Shown here piece by piece: positions 17,888-26,285 of a stretch of DNA of 64,000 nt (the first letter of the stretch is position 1; every line of letters starts with the position of its first letter). The notes beneath the pieces are model-generated. The model saw only the letters and a list, made by a program, of their open reading frames with translations, ran no database searches and had not been told where the DNA came from. A program made the translations under genes and the position numbers. The DNA lies in NCBI RefSeq assembly GCF_003730015.1, contig NZ_RJTU01000013.1:1-64000 (forward strand), in the 5' to 3' direction. This stretch comes from Epilithonimonas hominis. Its GTDB lineage: Bacteria; Bacteroidota; Bacteroidia; Flavobacteriales; Weeksellaceae.

Positions 17888-18766
17888 TTATTCTAAATCT
17901 TTATACGAAATAAAATAGAGACTTTGAGGTACTTTTTTGATTTTGATATTAAAACGTTCTCCAGAAATATAAACGCCTTTTTCCGTCGCCGTAATGCCTT
18001 CGATTTGACCAATGGTAAAAGCTCTTCCCAAAGAAAACTTCTTCAAAGGCTTGTTGAAAAACAGGTTTTCGGTTTCATCTTTCTCAAAAATCATCATATA
18101 AACCGAAGCATTTTTGGTGTAGCCAACAACATAAAGTCTATTACCAAAAAAGGAAGCATCTGTCACCACAAACCCAGTTTCAAAAGTTTCTAGCTTTTTT
18201 GCTTGCTGATTTTCCTTTAGATTTTTGTCAATGACGTAATGCGAAACATTATTCGTAATCCATTCTTTCGTGAAAATATGAATACTTCCATCCAAGAAAA
18301 TCATTGCTTCTGCATCGAAATTATTACTGATATTTTTTGGTGTAAAATCGTTTTGTTCAGGATAAAAGAACGGAATGGTTTTGATAGAATCTGCGATTAT
18401 AGAATCATTTCTGAAAGGAATCTGATAAACTTTCAAATCTTTCCTCGTTCCCAAATTATTCCCGAATTCTCCAACATAAAAATTCTTGCCGTCATTGGTA
18501 ATCGCTTCCCAATCAATATTTTTGTGTCCAGTTTGGAAAGTTTTTTTGATATAAGAACTTCCCGCTTTTATTTCAAAAATTTCGCTGGTGTTTCCGCTGT
18601 CGTTAAAGGAGAAAAGTCTTCCGTCGAGATTTGTCAGACCAGAAGATTCTTTTAAAGAATCACTGAGAACAGCGATTTTATATTTTTTTAAATTGAGTTT
18701 TTCAATTTTCTGTGCGAATCCCAAAAATGACATCAGCAAAAAATGAAGGATGAAAAGTTTTCTCAT
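17888..18766 (-). CDS. Secreted protein of unknown function, beta-propeller-like
   Basis: A 292-residue exported protein with signal peptide MRKLFILHFLLMSFLGFAQ. The body has repeated short strands typical of a beta-propeller. Landmarks are FNDSGNTSEIFEI, DWEAITNDGKNFYVGEFGNN, PFFYPEQNDF and IHIFTKEW. The same landmarks in the same order occur in the lipoprotein encoded at 29966-30826 (DWEDLT, YIGDFGNN, FYYPEQTEF, FYLFTK), so the two are distant paralogs. The function is unknown. It follows no operon partner; the neighbouring membrane hydroxylase gene is upstream on the same strand. Confidence 0.8.
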   Translation of the reverse strand: MRKLFILHFLLMSFLGFAQKIEKLNLKKYKIAVLSDSLKESSGLTNLDGRLFSFNDSGNTSEIFEIKAGSSYIKKTFQTGHKNIDWEAITNDGKNFYVGEFGNNLGTRKDLKVYQIPFRNDSIIADSIKTIPFFYPEQNDFTPKNISNNFDAEAMIFLDGSIHIFTKEWITNNVSHYVIDKNLKENQQAKKLETFETGFVVTDASFFGNRLYVVGYTKNASVYMMIFEKDETENLFFNKPLKKFSLGRAFTIGQIEGITATEKGVYISGERFNIKIKKVPQSLYFISYKDLE

Positions 18767-18815
18767 TTTAGTAAAAATTCAAAATAAAAAGTAAGTCCTA
18801 AATTTGAAATTAAGA

Positions 18816-19733
18816 TTAATTTTTTGGCTTGTTTTTTTTCGCCCAATATTCCTTCTGATATTGTTTTACCGTTTTTCCGGTTCCATCGTGTCGCCAGCCG
18901 GGAGAATTAAAAAGGTAATTAAATCGATCGCTGATTGTTAGGTTAGGCTGTTTAAGATCTTGCCAGATTTTTCGCCATTCATAGAGTAGAGTAGTCATTG
19001 GTCCGTCATCAGGCATTTTGGGGTAGATACCGAATTTCACCGGTACTTTAGGATCTTCCGGCTCAAAAGTTCCGAATAATTTATCCCAAAAAATGAAAAC
19101 CATTCCCATATTCCGGTCCAGATATTTGATGTTGCAACCGTGGTGAACTCTGTGGTGCGAAGGTGTTACTAAAATATATTCCAAGAATCCCATTTTTTTA
19201 ATGGTTTGCGTATGAACCCAAGTTCCGTAAACCTGACCAACGGCGTAACAAACCATTACAGTCCAAGGATTGAAACCGAAAAATGCTAACGGTGAAAAGA
19301 ATATATAGCGATACAATGGTTGGAAAACTGGACTTCTGAACCCTGTGGTCAGATTGAAAAATTCCGAATTGTGATGCGTTATATGAACGGCCCAAAAAAC
19401 TCTGGAGCGATGGTCCGCCAGATGATGGAAATAATACGCCAAATCTGTTGCCAGAAAACATAAAACCCAATAATACCAGGTGCTAAGATTAAAATCAAAG
19501 ATACGGTATTGGTAAAAGAAAAACATGACTGCCATCGCAAAAACCTTCATCAGCAGATCCAGCCCAAAGTTCATCAACGCAAGATAAATGTTCGTCGCTA
19601 GGTCCTTCTTGCTGTATAATTTGGCCTCCATGATATGGCTGTATATCATCTCTGCAAGGATGACTGTGGCATGAAGCGGAATCGCCCAGAAGTAAACACT
19701 TTCCAGTGCATTTTCACCAAAAATGAATTCCAT
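18816..19733 (-). CDS. Sterol desaturase / fatty acid hydroxylase family protein
   Basis: A 305-residue membrane di-iron enzyme of the fatty acid hydroxylase superfamily. The eight-histidine signature is visible as FHHLADH near residue 105, HITHH near 120 and SHHRVHH near 195, between about four transmembrane helices. Members hydroxylate or desaturate lipids at the membrane; in flavobacteria candidates include fatty acids, carotenoids and ornithine lipids, and the substrate cannot be told here. A TAAATTTG box lies 60 bp upstream (19793-19800, minus strand). Confidence 0.92.
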   Translation of the reverse strand: MEFIFGENALESVYFWAIPLHATVILAEMIYSHIMEAKLYSKKDLATNIYLALMNFGLDLLMKVFAMAVMFFFYQYRIFDFNLSTWYYWVLCFLATDLAYYFHHLADHRSRVFWAVHITHHNSEFFNLTTGFRSPVFQPLYRYIFFSPLAFFGFNPWTVMVCYAVGQVYGTWVHTQTIKKMGFLEYILVTPSHHRVHHGCNIKYLDRNMGMVFIFWDKLFGTFEPEDPKVPVKFGIYPKMPDDGPMTTLLYEWRKIWQDLKQPNLTISDRFNYLFNSPGWRHDGTGKTVKQYQKEYWAKKNKPKN

Positions 19734-19867
19734 TTTATTAATTTGTTAGGTTATAAAAAAGAGAAAAAAATTCTTATGTCGGTTTTGATAAACAAATTTA
19801 CAATCTAAATTGCTATAAAATAACTAATAAAAGTTAAGTTAATAATAAAAATTAATTTAACAATTTG

Positions 19868-20902
19868 TTATTCAGAGGTTTTGTTCGCTAATTGTCCACA
19901 AGCCGCATCAATGTCGCCACCTCGGCTTTTTCTTACAACAATTGTTATTCCTGCTTTTTCCAGTTCACGGACATATTTTTGTTCAGCCTCAATACTTCTG
20001 TGGTCAAATTTTCCTTCACCAATCGGATTGTATTGAATCAAATTAACTTTGCTTGGAACTTGTCTGCAATATTTAATCAAAGCTTTGATATCTTCGTCTC
20101 CGTCGTTGATACCTTTCCAAACACAATATTCAAAAGTAATTGGAGAACCCGTTTTCTGATACCAATATTGAAGTGAATCCATAATATCTGTCAACGGAAA
20201 TTTCTCAGAAAATGGCATTATTTCGTTTCGTTTGTGCTCGATTGCGGAGTGAAGAGAAAGTGCTAATTTTACTTTCAGTTCCTCATCAGCCAGCATTTTT
20301 ATCATCTTCGGAATTCCGGATGTTGAAACGGTGATTCTTCTTGGCGACATTCCCAAACCTTCCGGTTTTGTGATTTTATTAATCGCTTCCACCACGTTTT
20401 TGTAATTCATCATCGGTTCGCCCATTCCCATAAACACGATGTTTGTGAGCGGTCTGTCAAAATATAATTTACTTTGACGGTCAATCAGCGCCACTTGGTC
20501 AACAATTTCTGCAACTTCCAGATTTCGCATCCGTTTGAGTTTGGCGGTTGCACAGAATTCACAATTTAATGAACATCCAACTTGTGAAGAAACGCAGGCT
20601 GTACTTCTGGATTCAGTAGGAATCAAAACGGATTCTACCATCAGTCCGTCGTGAAGTTTTACGCCGTTTTTTATCGTTCCGTCAGAAGATTTTTGTAGTA
20701 AATCAACAGCAATCGGATTGATGAAAAAATCACGTGAAAGATTATCACGAAGATTTTTAGGAAGATTTGTCATCTCATCAAAAGAATGCAGATTCTTGCT
20801 CCAAAGCCAATCATAAACCTGCTTGGCACGAAACGGCTTGTCACCAATTGTGCTGAAGTAATCTTTGAGTTGATCTAGGGAAAGTGTGCGGATATCTTTC
20901 AA
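19868..20902 (-). CDS. rlmN: 23S rRNA (adenine2503-C2)-methyltransferase
   Basis: Radical-SAM methyltransferase RlmN, 344 residues, which methylates A2503 of 23S rRNA and A37 of some tRNAs. The radical SAM cluster motif is CSLNCEFC near residue 117, followed by VFMGMGEPMMNY, TVSTSGI and SLHSA; the second catalytic Cys is in DIDAACGQL near the C-terminus, and the N-terminal RAKQVYDWLW is typical. The start is a TTG at 20902: no in-frame ATG lies upstream, and a promoter box at 20922-20929 leaves room only for this start. Confidence 0.96.
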   Translation of the reverse strand: MKDIRTLSLDQLKDYFSTIGDKPFRAKQVYDWLWSKNLHSFDEMTNLPKNLRDNLSRDFFINPIAVDLLQKSSDGTIKNGVKLHDGLMVESVLIPTESRSTACVSSQVGCSLNCEFCATAKLKRMRNLEVAEIVDQVALIDRQSKLYFDRPLTNIVFMGMGEPMMNYKNVVEAINKITKPEGLGMSPRRITVSTSGIPKMIKMLADEELKVKLALSLHSAIEHKRNEIMPFSEKFPLTDIMDSLQYWYQKTGSPITFEYCVWKGINDGDEDIKALIKYCRQVPSKVNLIQYNPIGEGKFDHRSIEAEQKYVRELEKAGITIVVRKSRGGDIDAACGQLANKTSE

Positions 20903-20921
20903 TGTATTCTGAAAATTTTTG

Positions 20922-20929
20922 CAAAGATA
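20922..20929 (-). promoter_or_regulatory. TAnnTTTG promoter box of rlmN
   Basis: TATCTTTG on the minus strand, 19 bp before the TTG start; it helps fix that unusual start codon. Confidence 0.6.
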
Positions 20930-21129
20930 CGTTTAATGTAACAATTTTAAAATCTAATAATGAAACGATAGATATATCTAATAATCTTGAAATTATTTTA
21001 AATTTAAAAGATAATTTCTAAGCTATGTCTCAGATTGATAATAGATTAAAATTTAATTTTTTTAAATTATGAAATTAAATTAAAGTATTAGGAATCATCA
21101 TTCGACTTTACTAATATATTCATAATTAT

Positions 21130-21137
21130 TACATTTG
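21130..21137 (+). promoter_or_regulatory. TAnnTTTG promoter box of the GAF protein gene
   Basis: TACATTTG, 16 bp before the ATG at 21154. Confidence 0.55.
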
Positions 21138-21153
21138 CATTGATTTTTACCCG

Positions 21154-23481
21154 ATGAAGTTTCAAACCTTTTACGATAGCCCATTCATACTGAATTTTTC
21201 CTTTGAAAAACTGATTCAAAAAATGGAAGCAGAAGCTTCTGATGATCCAGAATATGCACTTTCACATCAGAAGATTTTGGAAAAGACGAAAGAGTTTCCA
21301 GAACTTATAAATGGCATCAAGAATCTTGATTTCTTCAAGAAAAATGAAACATTGATGAAAGAACTTTTGAGAGACCTTTTCCCACCAATGTTGACAGGAA
21401 ACGAAATCAAAGCTATTAGTTTCCCATTTTATAATTTCTTTTTCAATCCTACGCAGCGTTTTCAAAATATTCTTAAAAATGCAGGAGAAAACTTTGATAT
21501 GTTCATCAAAGGTCTTGACCCGCATCGCTTTTATGTGATGAGTTGTTGCCTTATTCTGAGGGATTTTTATAATGTTCCGCTCAATTTTTCAATGCCTTTT
21601 ATTTTCGATATTCCGAATGAAGAAGGTGTTGTAAATCATTATCGTTTTCTGAATAATATTGATTTCATCGATGTTAATCCATTGGAAAATTTCAAGAGAT
21701 TAACAGAAGAGGAGATTGCAGAATTGCTGGATAATTTTGAAGATTACGAATTGTGGAAAGAAAAATTCCCCTCAAAAAGTTGGGAACTGAAAGGTTTTGC
21801 TGTGGTTAATTTCTTTGATGCAACAACGGAAATTGCCGTTTCTAATCTCAAAACTAAGCTTATTAATCTTGAAGATGATGAAAACCTAAAACCAGAATTG
21901 AACAAAATCTTCCGATCGATTTTTCAGGTTCCTGATTTGGAATTAGGATATACGTCAATCAACCACGAAGAAAATAAATTTGTGAAAACGCCTGTCAATA
22001 GTGTGATTGATAGTTTTATTCTCTCAGGATTCAACCATTCTAAAAATGAATTGCTTTGCGAAAAGAATTTCAATGCGTTGGTAGAATCCAGAAAATATTT
22101 CAGCATTTCTGATTTTGAAAAGATTTACAAAGAGTTTCCGGACAGTGATTTTGCAAAACAATTCTACGACGCTGGAATCAAAAGTGCGATTTTTGCTCCA
22201 ATTATAAAGAATAAAAAAGTTCTCGGAATTATCGAACTCGTTTCCAGAAAAAAAATGCTGAACAGCATCAATGCTCAAAAAATGGAAATTGTAATGCCTT
22301 ATCTGGAAGATACGATGGACAGGCTTTATGACGGCATTGAGACGAGAATCCAAGCGATTATCCAAAGAGAATACACTTCGATACATCCAAGTGTTTATTG
22401 GAAATTCCGTCAAGAAGCAGAACGTCATATCGGTTTTTACAGAGAAGAATTTGATTTGCCCTACAGAAAAATCACTTTCGAATATCTGACACCACTTTTT
22501 GGACAAACCGATATTAGAAATTCTTCGGTTTCCAGAAATCTGGCGATTAAAAAAGATCTAGAAATCAATCTGATGATGATTTCTGAGGTGTTCAAAAAAT
22601 TGAGTTCTGATAATGATTTGGAAGAAATTAATCAGAAATTAATTCAGTATCAAAACCTTCTGAATAACGATTTAAAAGCCGATACGGAAAGTCAGGTTCA
22701 GAATTTTATTTTGTTCGAGGTTCATCCGTTGTTGGAATCAATCAAACTTCAGAATATCAATTATAATCAAATCATTACAGATTATCACAAACAACTGGAT
22801 TCTAAAACCGGATTGGTTTACAACTTCCGTAAGAAATTTGATGATAGTTTGTCTTCCATCAATAAAAGTTTGGCTGATATTCTGGACAAAAGACAGGAAG
22901 AGCAACAACATAGATTTCCGTTTTATTACGAGCGTTTCAAGACGGACGGTGTTGAACATAATATGTACATTGGTTCTTCAATTGAACCAAATTTGACTTA
23001 CGATCCGATTTTTCTGAAAAACCTTCGTCTATGGCAATTGCGAGTGCTTTGTGAAACAGAAATCGAATATGCAAAACACAAAGACCGATTGGCTTATCCT
23101 TTGGATGTTGCGTCTCTAATTTTGGTTTACAGTACGCCAATCAGTATTCGTTTCAGAATGGATGAAAAACGTTTTGATGTGGACGGAAGTTATAATGCGC
23201 GCTACGAAATGATTAAAAAACGTATCGATAAATCTTTGGTTAAAAACTCCGATGAACGCATCACGCAATCTGGAAAAATAAGCATTATCTATTCTCAGGA
23301 AAGAGAACGCGAAGAATATCTGAAATTGATAAAAATCCTTCAAAATCAAAATATTCTGGAAGCTAATATTGAAGAACTGGATGTTGAAGATTTACAAGGA
23401 ATTAATGGACTAAGAGCTCTGCGTGTTGCTGTGAATTATAAAGCTGAGAAAGTGGAGTATGATTTTGTGGAAGTTCTCTAA
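21154..23481 (+). CDS. GAF domain protein of unknown function
   Basis: A 775-residue cytoplasmic protein. A GAF-like region lies around residues 250-400 (YFSISDFEKIYKEFPDS, AIFAPIIKNKKVLGIIELVS), with the strand-helix pattern of GAF sensor domains. The N- and C-terminal thirds are helical and I do not recognise them; there is no kinase, cyclase or DNA-binding motif. It ends with ...EKVEYDFVEVL. Three bases after its stop lies the stop of a convergent PIN toxin gene, and a second copy of its final codons is found 787 bp further on, evidence that the toxin-antitoxin pair was inserted at its 3' end. Confidence 0.75.
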   Translation: MKFQTFYDSPFILNFSFEKLIQKMEAEASDDPEYALSHQKILEKTKEFPELINGIKNLDFFKKNETLMKELLRDLFPPMLTGNEIKAISFPFYNFFFNPTQRFQNILKNAGENFDMFIKGLDPHRFYVMSCCLILRDFYNVPLNFSMPFIFDIPNEEGVVNHYRFLNNIDFIDVNPLENFKRLTEEEIAELLDNFEDYELWKEKFPSKSWELKGFAVVNFFDATTEIAVSNLKTKLINLEDDENLKPELNKIFRSIFQVPDLELGYTSINHEENKFVKTPVNSVIDSFILSGFNHSKNELLCEKNFNALVESRKYFSISDFEKIYKEFPDSDFAKQFYDAGIKSAIFAPIIKNKKVLGIIELVSRKKMLNSINAQKMEIVMPYLEDTMDRLYDGIETRIQAIIQREYTSIHPSVYWKFRQEAERHIGFYREEFDLPYRKITFEYLTPLFGQTDIRNSSVSRNLAIKKDLEINLMMISEVFKKLSSDNDLEEINQKLIQYQNLLNNDLKADTESQVQNFILFEVHPLLESIKLQNINYNQIITDYHKQLDSKTGLVYNFRKKFDDSLSSINKSLADILDKRQEEQQHRFPFYYERFKTDGVEHNMYIGSSIEPNLTYDPIFLKNLRLWQLRVLCETEIEYAKHKDRLAYPLDVASLILVYSTPISIRFRMDEKRFDVDGSYNARYEMIKKRIDKSLVKNSDERITQSGKISIIYSQEREREEYLKLIKILQNQNILEANIEELDVEDLQGINGLRALRVAVNYKAEKVEYDFVEVL
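23446..23473 (+). repeat. Direct repeat, left copy (3' end of the GAF gene)
   Basis: 28 bp, 27 identical to 24233-24260, including GTGGAGTATGATTTTGTGGA. Encodes EKVEYDFVE of the current GAF protein. Similarity continues weakly through the stop codons (VL* here, AL* in the right copy). Confidence 0.9.
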
Positions 23482-23484
23482 ATT

Positions 23485-23901
23485 CTAAGCTAAAGTTTTT
23501 AAATAAGTTTCTGGAGTCATTATTGATAAACTGCTGGTTTTATAATCTTTGATATTTCTGGTTACGATGATTGTGATGTCTTTTTCCATCTGTGCTGAAA
23601 AATTCTGCAGAGCATCTTCAAAATCCTTGAAATCAGAATCTAAAGCATTTTGAACAGCTTGTCTATCTGTGACTGAAATATCTAATATCAATAATAAAGA
23701 TTTTAAACTCTCAATCACTTTTTCGTGTTTAGCAGATTTTCTTAATAGATAATAAATATTGCTAAGCATTATAGCTGTTACAAATCCTTTTATTTCTCCT
23801 TTTTCGCAAAGGCTAAGCAGTTTGGCACTATCGTCAGAAAAAGGTTTTCTATCAAAAAGAAAATCCAAAATAACATCGGTGTCAATGAGTATATGATGCA
23901 T
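23485..23901 (-). CDS. PIN domain toxin
   Basis: A 138-residue PIN-domain ribonuclease, the toxin of a VapC-like type II pair. The acidic active site is visible: LIDTDVILD at the N-terminus, an Asp/Glu cluster DFKDFEDAL around residues 90-98, and a final TRNIKDYK near 115-122 as in VapC proteins. The gene overlaps the antitoxin stop by one base, the normal coupled arrangement. It lies between the two copies of the GAF gene tail and is therefore part of the inserted segment. The target RNA is unknown. Confidence 0.88.
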   Translation of the reverse strand: MHHILIDTDVILDFLFDRKPFSDDSAKLLSLCEKGEIKGFVTAIMLSNIYYLLRKSAKHEKVIESLKSLLLILDISVTDRQAVQNALDSDFKDFEDALQNFSAQMEKDITIIVTRNIKDYKTSSLSIMTPETYLKTLA

Positions 23902-24149
23902 TATAAATATTTTTCGGACAAACGATTTCCTAATTCTTTTTTGTAATCAAAATCTTTTGGAGCTTTAAAAGAACCTTTCAAAGAGTCCACGATTGGTGTA
24001 GTTTCCTTCGGCTCCGAAGGCTCTTCTTTTGTTAAAGCTTTTAAATAATTTTCAATCAAATCAGAAAGGCTTCTTTCTTTTTTGCGAGCATATTTTTTTG
24101 CTTTTTCAATAACAGATTGTTCTATGGTAAGTGTTAGTTTTGTGTTCAT
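23901..24149 (-). CDS. Antitoxin of the PIN toxin pair
   Basis: An 82-residue partner encoded directly before the PIN toxin. The N-terminal half (TKLTLTIEQSVIEKAKKYAR, RSLSDLIENYLKAL) has the strand followed by two helices expected of a ribbon-helix-helix DNA-binding antitoxin, similar to the DUF6364 group. The C-terminal tail (SLKGSFKAPKDFDYKKELGN) is flexible and would be the toxin-binding part. It probably represses its own promoter; a 10-bp palindrome AACACGTGTT lies 42 bp upstream at 24191-24200, with another CGTGTT at 24220. Confidence 0.87.
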   Translation of the reverse strand: MNTKLTLTIEQSVIEKAKKYARKKERSLSDLIENYLKALTKEEPSEPKETTPIVDSLKGSFKAPKDFDYKKELGNRLSEKYL

Positions 24150-24190
24150 TATTAATAGATTGGCTAAACAAATATACTGAAAATAATTAT

Positions 24191-24200
24191 AACACGTGTT
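24191..24200. promoter_or_regulatory. Possible operator of the toxin-antitoxin pair
   Basis: Perfect 10-bp palindrome AACACGTGTT in the promoter region of the antitoxin gene, with a related ACGTGTT at 24219-24225. Confidence 0.4.
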
Positions 24201-24232
24201 TTTGCGTTTTTTATTATACGTGTTAGATTTAA

Positions 24233-24260
24233 GAGGAAGTGGAGTATGATTTTGTGGAAG
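24233..24260 (+). repeat. Direct repeat, right copy (displaced GAF gene tail)
   Basis: 27 of 28 bases match 23446-23473. In the matching frame it reads EEVEYDFVEAL and ends in TAA at 24267-24269, so it is a second version of the GAF protein C-terminus cut off from its gene. The stop of the next gene on the minus strand follows at once. Confidence 0.9.
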
Positions 24261-24269
24261 CTTTGTAAA

Positions 24270-24670
24270 TTATTCTCCGTGTGTTATTTTTATTATTTTA
24301 CCATTTTTTGAATTCAAAATAATTAGAAAAACACCACCGATTTCTGCTTTCTTTTTTGTTCCATTTATAATCCAATAACTATCTTGGAATACTAAATTAT
24401 ATGGTCGTTGTCTTTTGATATTTTTTCACCATAAGTATTAAAAAGAATATTTTCTGCAATGTCAACGGCATTCTTAGCGTCATTAATAGGTTTTGGAGGA
24501 TAATTTAATCTTTGTTCTGAAAATGTTTCATTATTCAATATTGTTTTTTTTAATTCAGAATTTGAATATTCACGATTTTGATTCAATATAAATCTTTCAT
24601 CTGAGCCGATTTTATCAGAACAGGATAAATTTAAAATCGCTATTAATACTAAACAAAATTTTCTAACCAC
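24270..24670 (-). pseudogene. NTF2-fold immunity-like lipoprotein, frameshifted
   Basis: Begins at a GTG (24670) with a lipoprotein signal ending LNLSCS, then NAVDIAENILFNTYGEKISK. In that frame it stops after DNDHII. Adding one base in the A-run at 24413-24416 (minus-strand AAAA) continues as RQRPYNLVFQDSYWIINGT and then IGGVFLIILNSKNGKIIKITHGE, the conserved second half of NTF2-fold immunity proteins. Thus a single-base deletion splits a gene of about 133 codons. It follows the HD/Pycsar-type gene by 21 bp on the same strand. The family protects against polymorphic toxins; here no toxin gene is nearby. Confidence 0.78.
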
Positions 24671-24691
24671 TTATATAGATATAGATAATAA

Positions 24692-25894
24692 CTAAACCGT
24701 AACATTCCTAAAAGCCACAACAAAAGCCACCACAGAAGCAATAATTCCGATTGTGAAAACTGTGTAAGTTAGCCTTAATAAAGTATATTTTCTGTTCAGA
24801 ACCACACCAAGATAATAGAGGTCTTTTATCATCGTATCGTAGAGATATTGGCGGTCTTTCATCATTTCTTTCATTGCCCAAAGATATTCTTCCAAAGGCA
24901 TTTTGTAGAAGTTTCCAAAGAATAGGAGATTCACTTTTTTTTCTTCGATTTCCTTTCTGGTAAATGTTCCGCTGGAGACTTTTGGTCTTGTGGACATTAT
25001 TGCGAGAATAATACAAGCCACACTAAACATAATCATCACAAATGAAGGAATTACAAGATGAGCATTTCTCGGCGCGTCTAGTTTTGGAATCAGTGTTGAC
25101 AAAGCAATAGAAATAATAATAGCATTGACAGAAAGTAGTATATTTGCTTTGCTGTCAGCAATTTGGCTCAGTTTTGTGTGATTATTGAGTGTGATTCTGA
25201 ACATTGTTTCGATTCCTCTTTCCGGAGACTCCAGTTTTTCCAGTTTCTTTTTGTTCAGAAGTGCTTTATCTTTTTCCAGACTGCTTTTTTCTTTTTTCTC
25301 TTCCTTTATATTTTTGATGGACGAAAGTATTTTTTCAACATTTTTTTCCTTTTCAGGCTGCCAATTTTCTTTAGCGAATTTGGTATAGAATTGATGCTTG
25401 GCAAAAAAAGTAATATTCAGTTCCGCCCATTGCAGTTTACTGAATTTTTGATGATGAACTTCCTTGATTTCCTGTCTCAGATTCTCACAAATTCTGAAAT
25501 AATCATCCGAAGCCAAATGATACATATCCGCATCTTTTATGATTTCTTCCAGATGATTTTTTGGTTTGTAGAATTTGTCTGTAGCCAAAATCAATTCTCC
25601 GATTTTCGCAATTCTTTCTTCAGGAAACCGATGTTGTTTTAAAAAGTCAGAAGCAATTTTTCTGCTTTCTTCCTCGTGATTATCAGCATCATCTACATAA
25701 CCCAAATCGTGAAACCAACCTGCCAGAATCAGATTTTCTGTGTCTTCGGGACCAACGTTTTCTTCTTTTGTAAGGATTTTTATTTTATCAACAACCTGAA
25801 TCGTATGTTCCAGATTGTGATAAGTATAAGCAGAAGATAATCTATCTTTGAATAAATTTTTAATGTAATCTTCCGAGATTTTCAAAATATCCAT
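24692..25894 (-). CDS. HD domain fused to a Pycsar-type membrane effector domain (DUF5706)
   Basis: A 400-residue two-part protein. Residues 1-180 form an HD phosphohydrolase domain: YHNLEHT, GWFHDLGY with the HD pair, and a further Asp in KDADMYHLA. After a charged linker (185-225) comes a PycTM-like region: two helices around AKANILLSVNAIIISIALS-like sequence (actual SKANILLSVNAI) and FVMIMFSVACIILAIM, a soluble segment, and a last helix IGIIASVVAFVVAF. In Pycsar defence, such domains are opened by cCMP or cUMP and damage the inner membrane. No cyclase is encoded nearby, so nucleotide control by the HD domain is only a proposal. A TAAATTTG box lies 16 bp upstream. Confidence 0.85.
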   Translation of the reverse strand: MDILKISEDYIKNLFKDRLSSAYTYHNLEHTIQVVDKIKILTKEENVGPEDTENLILAGWFHDLGYVDDADNHEEESRKIASDFLKQHRFPEERIAKIGELILATDKFYKPKNHLEEIIKDADMYHLASDDYFRICENLRQEIKEVHHQKFSKLQWAELNITFFAKHQFYTKFAKENWQPEKEKNVEKILSSIKNIKEEKKEKSSLEKDKALLNKKKLEKLESPERGIETMFRITLNNHTKLSQIADSKANILLSVNAIIISIALSTLIPKLDAPRNAHLVIPSFVMIMFSVACIILAIMSTRPKVSSGTFTRKEIEEKKVNLLFFGNFYKMPLEEYLWAMKEMMKDRQYLYDTMIKDLYYLGVVLNRKYTLLRLTYTVFTIGIIASVVAFVVAFRNVTV

Positions 25895-25909
25895 AAAGGC
25901 AATTTACAA

Positions 25910-25917
25910 CAAATTTA
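25910..25917 (-). promoter_or_regulatory. TAnnTTTG promoter box of the HD/Pycsar-type gene
   Basis: TAAATTTG on the minus strand, 16 bp before the start codon. Confidence 0.5.
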
Positions 25918-26041
25918 AGAAAGTATAATGGCTTTTAAATTTTTAATTTTGTTAAATATTATTAGAGTTTTAGTAATTTTATCAATATTTATTCAAAAAC
26001 ATTAAACTGACTTTGTTTAGAAGTTTGTTTTAAAAATTAAA

Positions 26042-26154
26042 AACCACATAGACACATAGAAAAAATAATTATTTGTTTTTTTAAAGATAAAATAAAAATA
26101 AATGGCTAGCTATTTTATCTTTATAAATAGTAAAAACTATGTGCCTATGTGGTT
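26042..26154. repeat. Long nested inverted repeat
   Basis: Outer arms AACCACATAGACACATAG (26042-26059) and CTATGTGCCTATGTGGTT (26137-26154) pair with one mismatch; inner arms AAAGATAAAATA (26083-26094) and TATTTTATCTTT (26111-26122) pair perfectly around a centre containing GCTAGC. It occupies most of the 391-bp gap between two divergent genes, which holds no other gene. Confidence 0.85.
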
Positions 26155-26285
26155 AATAAATAAATTTAGAAGGCTCTAACTAAGTTTATTTATTTTAATA
26201 ATAAGTGTGAGGTTTTAAGCACCAAAATATCGGTAGAAAACCAAAAAAAGAATCTAATAAAGGTGCGAAGCGCCGAAATATAAAA

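Noticed and set aside
17722-17913. 63-codon plus-strand ORF upstream of the secreted propeller-like protein
   Set aside because: It is produced by reading across repeat family B copy 3 and has no coding character.
6588-26280. Possible further repeat family linking AGCTCCGTTGGAGC near 6588 with GGTGCGAAGCGCCG near 26264
   Set aside because: The resemblance is limited to short stretches (TAGAAA, AATCTAATAA) and could be chance in AT-rich DNA.
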